Source: Methanobacteriota archaeon (GTDB taxonomy: Archaea > Thermoplasmatota > Poseidoniia > Poseidoniales > Poseidoniaceae). Taken from it: a stretch of DNA of 8,563 nucleotides. Numbering within the stretch: the first letter of the stretch is position 1; every line of letters begins with the position of its first letter. Both the position numbers and the translations under genes were made by a program. The stretch covers positions 1-8,563 of the forward strand of contig JAPOHM010000052.1 in NCBI GenBank assembly GCA_029979405.1. The letters run 5' to 3'. Below, in pieces: positions 1-6,036 of this stretch. Under the pieces are notes generated by a model. That model made no database searches. It saw only the letters and a program-made list of their open reading frames with translations, and was not told the origin of the DNA.

Positions 1-1
1 A

Positions 2-1060
2 GGTACCTACATTTTCCCACCAAAGGAATCGATGCGATTAATTACTGATATTTTTGAATATTGTAACCAAAATATTCCAAAATGGAACACAATATCGATA
101 TCAGGATACCACATACGAGAAGCTGGCTCGACAGCAGTACAAGAAATCGCATTCACTATAGCTAATGCATTAGAATACGTCCAAAGTGCAATTGATTCTG
201 GACAAGATATTGATGACTTCGCTCCAAGACTTTCATTCTTTTTCAACTGCCACAACGATTTCTTCGAGGAAGTTAGTAAGTTTAGAGCTGCAAGGAAATT
301 ATGGTATGACCTAATAACAGAAAGATATTCACCGAAAAACGAGAGAAGTGCTAAATTGAGATTCCACACTCAAGTTGCAGGAGTCTCTCTAACAGCGCAA
401 CAGCCAATCAATAACGTCTCACGCGTCACAATACAAGCCTTAGCCGCTGTATGTGGTGGCACACAAAGTTTGCACACTAATTCCTATGATGAAGCATTAG
501 GTTTGCCAACAGAAGAAAGCGCCACTGTAGCCTTGAGAACCCAACAGATTATTGCCGAGGAAAGTGGAGTAGCAGACGTGGTTGATCCACTCGGAGGATC
601 GTATTTCGTTGAAGAAATGACTCAGAAAATCTACGACGAAGCATTAAATCAAATATTGAAAATAGAAAAACTAGGTGGAGCACTAAGTGCGATAGAATCC
701 GGTTACCAACAAAAGGAAATTCACGAAGCGGCTTGGTTACATCTCGGTCAGGTTGAGACAGGTTCCAGAAAAATCGTCGGGGTAAATTACGCTACTTTGG
801 AGGAAGAAAAAATGCCTCCTGTCCTAAAACCGGACCCTCAAATTGGGATTAGTCAAGCTAAAAATTTGCACCTTTTACGTACAAATCGTGATTCTGAAAG
901 TGCCCTTTTATCACTAAATAATGTACGAGAAGCCTGTATTTCCGGTGACAATTTATTTCCGAAAGTAATAGAATGCTTGCGAAATGATTGTACTTTAGGT
1001 GAGATTATTGGAGTTATGAAAGAGGAATTTGGAACTTACATGGCCCCAAGTGGATTTTAG
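2..1060 (+). CDS. Methylmalonyl-CoA mutase, catalytic (large) subunit, 3' part
   Basis: Catalytic subunit of the adenosylcobalamin-dependent mutase that interconverts (R)-methylmalonyl-CoA and succinyl-CoA in the cytoplasm. The gene runs in from the left edge: the frame is open from base 2 and the first residues, GTYIFPPKESMRL, continue family sequence before any start codon, so the ATG at 32 is internal. The 352 residues present are roughly the last two thirds of a usual archaeal subunit of about 550. Conserved stretches include PKWNTISISGYHIREAGS (with the active-site Tyr-His pair), QSLHTNSYDEALGLPTEE and VDPLGGSYFVE. The protein stops at MAPSGF with no B12-binding domain, so the cobalamin-binding part must be a separate protein, as in many archaea; it is not in this window. 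The epimerase gene follows after 8 nt, which supports the assignment. Identification is firm; only the N-terminus is missing. Confidence 0.95.
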   Translation, partial: GTYIFPPKESMRLITDIFEYCNQNIPKWNTISISGYHIREAGSTAVQEIAFTIANALEYVQSAIDSGQDIDDFAPRLSFFFNCHNDFFEEVSKFRAARKLWYDLITERYSPKNERSAKLRFHTQVAGVSLTAQQPINNVSRVTIQALAAVCGGTQSLHTNSYDEALGLPTEESATVALRTQQIIAEESGVADVVDPLGGSYFVEEMTQKIYDEALNQILKIEKLGGALSAIESGYQQKEIHEAAWLHLGQVETGSRKIVGVNYATLEEEKMPPVLKPDPQIGISQAKNLHLLRTNRDSESALLSLNNVREACISGDNLFPKVIECLRNDCTLGEIIGVMKEEFGTYMAPSGF

Positions 1061-1068
1061 GTGATAGT

Positions 1069-1479
1069 ATGAAGATTTATCTTGACCATATTGGAATTGC
1101 ATGTCATGATTTAGAAGACGCATCACCGTTTTGGAGATTGATTGGACTTATTCAAGGTGATGATGAAGTGGTATCGGACCAAGGTGTAACAACTAGATTC
1201 TTTTTTACATCAGATGGTGATAAAAAGAAACCTAAGATAGAATTACTAGAACCTACAAATGAAGACACTCCAATCGGGAAATTCTTAGATAAAAAAGGTC
1301 CAGGTGTACAGCAAATTTGTTTCAGAGTAGATAATCTTGAATTGATGATTACTACATTAATGCAAAATGGAATAAAAATGATTGATGAATCGCCAAGGGA
1401 TGGAGCGCACGGAGCAAAAATTGCATTTGTTCACCCGAAGAGTACTGGCGGGGGTCTTGTAGAATTATCACAGTATTAG
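1069..1479 (+). CDS. mce: Methylmalonyl-CoA epimerase
   Basis: Vicinal-oxygen-chelate (glyoxalase-fold) metalloenzyme of 136 residues, the normal family length. It epimerises (S)- and (R)-methylmalonyl-CoA and so supplies the substrate of the mutase encoded just upstream. Two beta-alpha-beta modules are visible: LDHIGIACHDLEDA at the start and the second around residues 78-95. The C-terminal part has AKIAFVHPKSTGGGLVELSQ, typical of the family. Expected metal ligands are His7, Glu58 (in KIELLEP) and Glu132 (in VELSQ). The remaining ligand is normally the second His of a G-x-HHIAF motif, but here the motif reads GVQQICF, so Gln82 replaces it and Gln81 replaces its neighbour. Gln can bind metal in this superfamily, so loss of activity is not implied. 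The start is the ATG three bases after an AGGTGAT ribosome-binding site (1059-1065) that overlaps the mutase stop codon. Confidence 0.93.
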   Translation: MKIYLDHIGIACHDLEDASPFWRLIGLIQGDDEVVSDQGVTTRFFFTSDGDKKKPKIELLEPTNEDTPIGKFLDKKGPGVQQICFRVDNLELMITTLMQNGIKMIDESPRDGAHGAKIAFVHPKSTGGGLVELSQY

Positions 1480-1501
1480 TGGAATTAATGGGCTTGATTT
1501 T

Positions 1502-2326
1502 ATGTCAACTGAAACTTTGCTTGAAGTTAAATCAGTTAGCAAAAGATTTGGAGAAATCGAGGCCCTGTCCAGTGTAGACATCAGGATTAATTCTGGCCAA
1601 GTCATTGGACTGGTAGGTGGAAACGGTGCTGGAAAAACAACTCTATTGAGGTTGATAGCTGGAGTTATTGAACCTACCAATGGAGAGGTTCTGTTTAGGA
1701 ATGAGAAAATTTCACAAGTCAGACAAAAAATAGGCGTTGTCCCTGAGTCTACAGGTCTTTACTCAAGATTGACTGCTTGGGAAAATATACGTTTCCATTC
1801 TAGAATTTATGGCGTATCAGATGAAATTTCATGGTCGAGAACTTATCAGTTTGCTAAGAAATTGGACATCATTGATGGCCTTTCAAGACACACCAAAGGC
1901 TTCAGCAGAGGTATGCGACAGAAGATAGCATTACTGCGGGCTTTGGCGCATGGCCCTGATATTCTATTATTGGATGAGCCAACTGCTGGATTAGATGTTA
2001 CAAGTGCAAGAACAGTGCGTTCATTGGTTGGACAATTAAGGGACGAAGGTGGAACTGTAATCTACAGCACGCATAATCTCGCTGAAGCACAACAGGTGTG
2101 TGATAGAATAATCATTGTACACAACGGAACAATAAGGGCGGATGGTTCTCCGTTGCAATTAATTGAAGGCTCGCACACAGAATCTCTTGAAGAAGCCTAT
2201 GTCTCTCTAACCGCTGACAAAGCACGACCAAGGACAGAAGAAAAAAAGAAGGAAGGTAAGATGTCTAAATGGTGGAGTAAATTCTTAACGGGTTCAATCC
2301 CAAAGGAAGTGATCGAAGATGAGTAA
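1502..2326 (+). CDS. ABC transporter ATP-binding protein, NatA-like
   Basis: Cytoplasmic nucleotide-binding subunit of an ABC exporter, 274 residues. Walker A is GGNGAGKTT (39-47), the Q-loop region reads VVPESTGLY (79-87, with Glu at the usual Gln position, as often seen in NatA-type proteins), the signature is the variant FSRGMRQ (134-140), Walker B with the catalytic Glu is ILLLDEPTAGLD (154-165), and His191 is the H-loop switch. After about residue 235 comes a charged, Lys/Glu-rich tail ending in a Trp-containing segment, MSKWWSKF, which is outside the ATPase fold. The gene lies 22 nt after the epimerase and its end overlaps the permease start by 8 nt (ATGAGTAA), so the two subunits are almost certainly made together. 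There is no convincing ribosome-binding site before the ATG, but no in-frame start lies between it and the epimerase stop. The exported substrate cannot be told from sequence: Na+, drugs and peptides are all known for relatives. Confidence 0.92.
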   Translation: MSTETLLEVKSVSKRFGEIEALSSVDIRINSGQVIGLVGGNGAGKTTLLRLIAGVIEPTNGEVLFRNEKISQVRQKIGVVPESTGLYSRLTAWENIRFHSRIYGVSDEISWSRTYQFAKKLDIIDGLSRHTKGFSRGMRQKIALLRALAHGPDILLLDEPTAGLDVTSARTVRSLVGQLRDEGGTVIYSTHNLAEAQQVCDRIIIVHNGTIRADGSPLQLIEGSHTESLEEAYVSLTADKARPRTEEKKKEGKMSKWWSKFLTGSIPKEVIEDE

Positions 2327-3530
2327 GAAAATTGTCTTTGAGATAGCGAGAAAAGAAGTTCTCGAATTCGTTCGTGATTGGAGAACCATCCTCGCAATAA
2401 TTATTATTCCTCTACTCTTATTTCCCGTACTTTTCATTGCATTCCCCATACTTCTTGAATCCGAAGCTAACGAATTAGAATCGTTGCAAGTAGACATTAT
2501 TTGGCAAGGAGACTATGATCCAGAACTACATTCACATCTGAATAACTCTTCGATAACCATTACATTCAGCCAATTACCTGAAAATATTACAAATTTATCA
2601 ACTCCAGGAGACGACTTGGATAATGTTAGAAGCCAACAATATGATGCGGTTTTAAGATTAGAAAATAACTCCACGAATTGGAAATTTGCTATCCTTTATC
2701 TTTCAACAAGCGAAGCATCAAATGAAGCTAAAAACAGGATACTTGATTCCGTAACTATCTGGGAAAGTGAGGTAGTTAACGGGACTTTGTTAGAGTATAA
2801 TTTAAAACCTGCAACTACATTGAACCCAATAGTTTGGGATGGAGATTATCAATATGCAGATGTTGCAACTAAGGGTGAACAAGCCGGGCTTGCACTATCA
2901 TTATTCATACCACTTGTAATAGCAATATGGACAGCTTCCAGCGCAATTCAGCCATCGATAGATATGACGGCTGGTGAGAGGGAAAGAGGCACTCTTGAAG
3001 CTTTACTTTCATTGCCTGCAACAAGATTGCAACTATTAGCAGGAAAGTGGACAGCGGTCGCATTTATCACTAGTGTAGGTGTTGCACTCCAAATCGCTGG
3101 CCTATTATTTGCAATTACATATCTAGCTTCAAATTCAATAATTGGTGTGCCAGAAATTTCTCTTCCTTCGATATTACTTATGTTATCTGCAGTATTGATA
3201 TTTGCTGTTATGATTGTTGCGTTCGAGTTAGCCCTTGCGATGAAAGCCCATAGTGTCAAGGAAGCAGGGACGATATTAGGTCCTGTAATATTGATGATTA
3301 TTTTTCCAGCATTGTTTACACAAGTTATCAATTTAGATGGAATTGAGACTTTTTGGTTTGCAATACCACTCGTCAATATTCTTCTAGCCATGAGGGAATT
3401 GCTACTCGATAGAATAATCCTCGAACACGTATTCGTATGGCTATTTTCCAGTATGATCTACGCCACCCTTGCAGCACTTTATGCTGCAAAACAATTCAAG
3501 CGAGAAGATTTAGTAGCATCAATATCATAG
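2319..3530 (+). CDS. ABC-2 type permease, NatB-like
   Basis: Membrane subunit of the exporter, 403 residues. One hydrophobic helix at about 23-45 is followed by a polar domain of about 140 residues (46-185), likely outside the cell, and then six further hydrophobic segments at roughly 190-210, 245-270, 284-308, 318-338, 343-360 and 370-391. This one-plus-six arrangement with a large loop after helix 1 is typical of the NatB/YhaP group. The cytoplasmic motif GERERGTLEALLSLPATR (219-236) after the second helix is the family hallmark and probably contacts the ATPase. The start ATG lies inside the end of the ATPase gene, with GGAAGTGATC as a plausible ribosome-binding site just upstream. The Lys/Arg-rich first ten residues fit an inside N-terminus. 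The last gene of its group: a 67-bp gap with a new promoter follows. The substrate is unknown. Confidence 0.9.
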   Translation: MSKKIVFEIARKEVLEFVRDWRTILAIIIIPLLLFPVLFIAFPILLESEANELESLQVDIIWQGDYDPELHSHLNNSSITITFSQLPENITNLSTPGDDLDNVRSQQYDAVLRLENNSTNWKFAILYLSTSEASNEAKNRILDSVTIWESEVVNGTLLEYNLKPATTLNPIVWDGDYQYADVATKGEQAGLALSLFIPLVIAIWTASSAIQPSIDMTAGERERGTLEALLSLPATRLQLLAGKWTAVAFITSVGVALQIAGLLFAITYLASNSIIGVPEISLPSILLMLSAVLIFAVMIVAFELALAMKAHSVKEAGTILGPVILMIIFPALFTQVINLDGIETFWFAIPLVNILLAMRELLLDRIILEHVFVWLFSSMIYATLAALYAAKQFKREDLVASIS

Positions 3531-3551
3531 TATTCTCTTACTATTCTTAGA

Positions 3552-3569
3552 GTATTATTATGGTAATAC
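3552..3569. repeat. Inverted repeat, possible operator (upstream)
   Basis: Perfect 6-bp arms GTATTA and TAATAC separated by TTATGG, ending just before the TATA-like element. The size and symmetry suit a ribbon-helix-helix dimer or tetramer site, and the first gene of the operon encodes such a protein. In AT-rich DNA a 6-bp inverted repeat can arise by chance, so this is only a candidate. Confidence 0.35.
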
Positions 3570-3580
3570 AAATATAGTAG

Positions 3581-3592
3581 ACGATTGATCGT
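3581..3592. repeat. Inverted repeat, possible operator (downstream)
   Basis: Perfect 5-bp arms ACGAT and ATCGT separated by TG. It lies between the TATA-like box and the first ATG, the place where a bound repressor would block RNA polymerase recruitment in archaea. It does not share sequence with the inverted repeat at 3552-3569, so at most one of the two is likely to be the site of the adjacent RHH protein. Confidence 0.4.
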
Positions 3593-3597
3593 AAGAC

Positions 3598-3774
3598 ATG
3601 CCTAAGATTAGTCTAGACATGCCAGCTCAACTTTTGAGTGATATCAAAATTCATGTTGGAGATGATTGTAAATTTGTATCTGTTGCAGACGCCATAAGGA
3701 CTGCATGCCGAAAACTTCTCGATCAACTCGACGAAATCGATGCGAGACATGGTAGAATGGAGGTTGCAGAATGA
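3598..3774 (+). CDS. Small ribbon-helix-helix (CopG-like) protein, putative operon regulator
   Basis: A 58-residue protein starting MPKISLDMPAQLLSDI. It has the RHH plan: a short N-terminal strand (2-8) with alternating polar residues that would enter the DNA major groove, helix A (about 9-19), a turn with GDDCKFVS (21-28), helix B beginning at VADAIRTACRKLL (29-41), and a short charged tail. RHH proteins bind palindromic DNA as dimers. Its stop overlaps the folE start by 4 nt (ATGA), and the folE ribosome-binding site GGAGG (3759-3763) lies inside its 3' end, so it is translated together with the pathway genes. Autoregulation through the inverted repeats just upstream is inference. It could instead be an antitoxin-like protein, but no toxin gene is adjacent. 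No ribosome-binding site precedes the ATG, consistent with a leaderless message. I recognise the fold, not a named family. Confidence 0.8.
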   Translation: MPKISLDMPAQLLSDIKIHVGDDCKFVSVADAIRTACRKLLDQLDEIDARHGRMEVAE

Positions 3775-4340
3775 CTACAAGAGAGGAGGCATTGAAAGCA
3801 GTTGAAGTAATTCTTCAATACATTGAAGGAGATTCAACAAGAGAAGGTCTCGAAGATACTCCTGAGAGAGTAATAAGTTCATTCGAAGAAATATACTCCG
3901 GTTACAGTTTAAACCCCAAGGATGTTCTTTCATCTACATTTAATGGGGAAGGTTACGATGGAATTGTACTCCTAAGAGATATAGAATTCTTTTCGACATG
4001 TGAGCACCACTTACAACCATTCAAGGGCAGAGCACATGTTGCTTATATTCCAACTGATAGAATTGTAGGAATTTCAAAATTGGCAAGAATCGTTGATTTA
4101 CATTCCAGAAGACTACAAAATCAAGAGAGGATAACCAAAGGAGTAGCCGATGATATTGAATCGAATTTGAATCCACTCGGTTGTGCTGTAATAATTGAAG
4201 CGTCACATGGTTGCATGCAATGCCGTGGGGTAATGAAGCAAAATGCGGTAATGACCACGAGTGCAATGCGCGGAGTATTCTTTGACAAAAAAGAAGCAAG
4301 GACTGAATTAATGCAGTTGATATCGAATAATAATTTGTGA
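3771..4340 (+). CDS. folE: GTP cyclohydrolase I (type IA, FolE)
   Basis: Converts GTP to 7,8-dihydroneopterin triphosphate, the first step towards preQ0 (and towards pterins). It has 189 residues, slightly short of bacterial FolE. The zinc ligands are present: Cys77 and His80 in STCEHHLQPF, and Cys148 in SHGCMQCRGV; catalytic His79 and His146 are also in place. The mid region GISKLARIVDLHSRRLQNQE is a family signature. The start is the ATG 7 nt after GGAGG (3759-3763), overlapping the RHH stop. This is the classical zinc-dependent type IA enzyme. Many archaea instead use MptA or FolE2 (type IB), so a FolE in an archaeal deazapurine operon may have come from bacteria (inference). The queE gene follows at once, with QueC and QueD beyond, which places this copy in preQ0 synthesis rather than folate synthesis. 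Confidence 0.95.
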   Translation: MTTREEALKAVEVILQYIEGDSTREGLEDTPERVISSFEEIYSGYSLNPKDVLSSTFNGEGYDGIVLLRDIEFFSTCEHHLQPFKGRAHVAYIPTDRIVGISKLARIVDLHSRRLQNQERITKGVADDIESNLNPLGCAVIIEASHGCMQCRGVMKQNAVMTTSAMRGVFFDKKEARTELMQLISNNNL

Positions 4341-4349
4341 GTGGTATAT

Positions 4350-4946
4350 ATGACAATATACCCCATTGTTGAGATTTTTCATTCGGTACAGGGTGAAGGC
4401 TTTCACTACGGCATCCCTCATGTATTCATTAGATTTGGAAACTGTAATCTAAGATGTGAGTGGTGTGATACCGATTTTTTGACATATGATGAAATGAATT
4501 TGGAGGACATCATAACTCGAGTCGAACAATATGACTGTGACAGAATAATCTTCACAGGGGGTGAACCATGTTTACAGGATTTGACAACTATTGGTAAAAG
4601 ACTGAAGGAAATTGGTAAGCATTTGTCAATAGAAACAAATGGAACAATCCAGGTTCCAGAAATAATAGATTGGGTTTGCGTTTCTCCAAAAGATCAGGTA
4701 TATCCAAACGTAAAGCTTGAGCAAACCACAGGAGATGAATTGAAGATAGTTTATTGTGGCCAGGACTTGAGTATGTACGACAAAATTAAGTATAATTTCA
4801 CACATCGATTTATTCAGCCATGCTATTTAGATAACCTCACTGTTGAAGAGAACGGAAAACTATTCGCAGGGGTTGAAACATTGATTAAAGAGAATTCGGA
4901 GTGGAGACTCTCTCTACAAACTCACAAATGGATGGGGATTGATTAA
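4350..4946 (+). CDS. queE: 7-carboxy-7-deazaguanine synthase (radical SAM), QueE
   Basis: Radical S-adenosylmethionine enzyme that contracts 6-carboxytetrahydropterin to 7-carboxy-7-deazaguanine (CDG), the committed ring-forming step to preQ0. It has 198 residues, the usual compact QueE size. The [4Fe-4S] motif is CNLRCEWC (Cys32, Cys36, Cys39), preceded by the substrate-side segment SVQGEGFHYG (12-21), and followed by the radical SAM glycine motif FTGGEP. The frame also allows a GTG start at 4341, directly after the folE stop. I prefer the ATG at 4350 because MTIYPIVEIF matches where family members begin; GAGTGG just upstream is only a modest ribosome-binding site. The stop codon shares one base with the queC start (TAATG), so the two products are translationally coupled. 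Confidence 0.94.
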   Translation: MTIYPIVEIFHSVQGEGFHYGIPHVFIRFGNCNLRCEWCDTDFLTYDEMNLEDIITRVEQYDCDRIIFTGGEPCLQDLTTIGKRLKEIGKHLSIETNGTIQVPEIIDWVCVSPKDQVYPNVKLEQTTGDELKIVYCGQDLSMYDKIKYNFTHRFIQPCYLDNLTVEENGKLFAGVETLIKENSEWRLSLQTHKWMGID

Positions 4947-6034
4947 TGAGGGCTGTAATGTCATTAAGCGGAGGGATGGATTCCACCTGTCTGTTGATTA
5001 AACTACTCAGTGAAGGTTACAATGTTAGTTGCATATCTTTCGATTATGGGCAAAGTCACAGAATTGAAATCGACAAAGCTATTCAGAATATCGAATTATT
5101 ACAAGCAAATGGGCTTGGTGTAGATCACAAGGTTGTTGATTTAACTTCCACAGTGGGAATATTGAACAGCGCACTAACTAATATCGCTGTAGATATTCCA
5201 GAAGGATATTACGAAAAAGAACAAATGAAGTCTACGGTAGTTCCCAACCGGAATGCAATATTTTCATCTATCATCTATGGCTATGCATTGTCGGTATCTG
5301 TTGAAGAGGATGTGGATGTGGAAATAGCATTGGGAGTTCATTCTGGAGACCACGCTATATACCCAGATTGTAGGCCAGAATTTTACGAATCATTAGAAAA
5401 TTCTTTCCGCATTGGGAATTGGGGAAGTGAAAGAGTCTCTTTCAAACTCCCATACATAAATGGAGATAAGGTTACAATCCTCAGGGATGGCCTACAATCA
5501 TGCAAAATATTAGGCTTAGAATTTGATACAATTCTAAGAAATACCATTACCTCATACAATCCTGATGAAAATGGTATATCGAGTGGAAGAAGTGGGTCTG
5601 ACGTAGAGAGAATTCTAGCATTCCATGCTATTAATCGAGTAGATCCTATCGAATACCAAGAGCCTTGGGAGGTCGTACTTGCAAATGCGAAGAAAGAACA
5701 ATTGCGACACTATGTGATGAAAGAAAATGGCACAGAACGGGCATTTACGGGAGAATTTGACAAGCATTTCGAGGCTGGTAGCTATCACTGTGCAGATTGT
5801 GATATTGTTTTATTTGAATCTGAGGCGAAATTTGATTCCGGTTGCGGATGGCCAGCGTTTTCTGAAGAACATGAAGATGCCAATATAAAGCAACTTGAAG
5901 ACTTTAGCCATGGTATGAAAAGAATCGAGGTAAGATGTTCCAAGTGCGACTCACACTTGGGTCATTTATTTCATGAACATAGAGGACCAAGATATTGTAT
6001 AAACTCGATATGCTTAGAATTTAGAGGTGATTGA
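4946..6034 (+). CDS. queC: QueC (7-cyano-7-deazaguanine synthase) fused to methionine sulfoxide reductase B
   Basis: A single 362-residue frame with two enzymes. Residues 1-237 are QueC, which uses ATP and ammonia to turn CDG into preQ0. Its PP-loop SGGMDST (8-14), FDYGQSH (32-38), VVPNRNAIF (98-106), the HSGD (132-135) and YPDCRPEF (139-146) segments and KLPYINGDK (167-175) are all present. The C-terminal zinc knuckle is not: where family members have four Cys, this protein has Ser203, Ser213, Ser216 and Asp219. Residues about 248-362 are a complete MsrB, which reduces methionine-R-sulfoxide: NGTERAFTGEF (261-271), zinc Cys282/285 and 331/334, SGCGWPAF (298-305, Cys300 as likely recycling Cys), HLGHLF (337-342) and catalytic Cys351 in RYCINS. 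Only about ten residues join the domains. QueC alone is usually about 220-240 residues. No frameshift is visible. QueC activity is likely but unproven given the lost zinc site; MsrB activity is very likely. Confidence 0.93.
   Translation: MRAVMSLSGGMDSTCLLIKLLSEGYNVSCISFDYGQSHRIEIDKAIQNIELLQANGLGVDHKVVDLTSTVGILNSALTNIAVDIPEGYYEKEQMKSTVVPNRNAIFSSIIYGYALSVSVEEDVDVEIALGVHSGDHAIYPDCRPEFYESLENSFRIGNWGSERVSFKLPYINGDKVTILRDGLQSCKILGLEFDTILRNTITSYNPDENGISSGRSGSDVERILAFHAINRVDPIEYQEPWEVVLANAKKEQLRHYVMKENGTERAFTGEFDKHFEAGSYHCADCDIVLFESEAKFDSGCGWPAFSEEHEDANIKQLEDFSHGMKRIEVRCSKCDSHLGHLFHEHRGPRYCINSICLEFRGD
6023..6031 (+). promoter_or_regulatory. Ribosome-binding site fixing the queD start
   Basis: AGAGGTGAT lies at the end of the queC-msrB gene, five bases before the ATG at 6037. 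This favours that ATG over the in-frame TTG at 6031, which falls inside the site itself. Confidence 0.75.
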
Positions 6035-6036
6035 AG

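Larger units (their letters stand above)
3531..3597 (+). promoter_or_regulatory. Promoter region of the preQ0 operon
   Basis: This is the only true intergenic region in the window. It holds an AT-rich TATA-like element, AAATATAG (3570-3577), centred about 24 bp before the ATG of the RHH gene at 3598. Archaeal TATA boxes lie about 26 bp before the transcription start, so the transcript would begin at or very near the ATG and be leaderless. This agrees with the absence of a ribosome-binding site before 3598, whereas folE, downstream, has a strong one. No convincing B-recognition element or T-run terminator for the preceding permease gene was found; the pyrimidine-rich stretch at 3531-3548 is at most a weak one. 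The call rests on position and motif only. Confidence 0.5.

Noticed and set aside
7..369. Minus-strand open frame of 120 codons opposite the mutase
   Set aside because: The plus strand encodes highly conserved mutase sequence throughout this stretch.
2948..3391. Open frame of 147 codons on the minus strand opposite the permease
   Set aside because: It mirrors the hydrophobic coding sequence of the permease, has no convincing ribosome-binding site and its product has no family pattern. The sense-strand gene is well supported.
3531..3560. Terminator after the permease gene
   Set aside because: CTCT and AGAG could form only a weak 4-bp stem and there is no T-run; not enough to report as a feature.
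3531..3597. preQ0/preQ1 riboswitch before the deazapurine operon
   Set aside because: Only 67 bp are available, no pseudoknot-like aptamer pattern was seen, and the likely transcript starts at or near the ATG, leaving no leader.
4021..4366. Two overlapping minus-strand open frames opposite folE
   Set aside because: They lie antisense to conserved FolE catalytic motifs, and the translations are low-complexity and unlike any family.
5640..5760. Possible frameshift or chimeric join making the QueC-MsrB fusion
   Set aside because: The frame is continuous with no stop, no homopolymer at the join and normal spacing of motifs on both sides; a clean in-frame fusion is simpler. Read support should still be checked.
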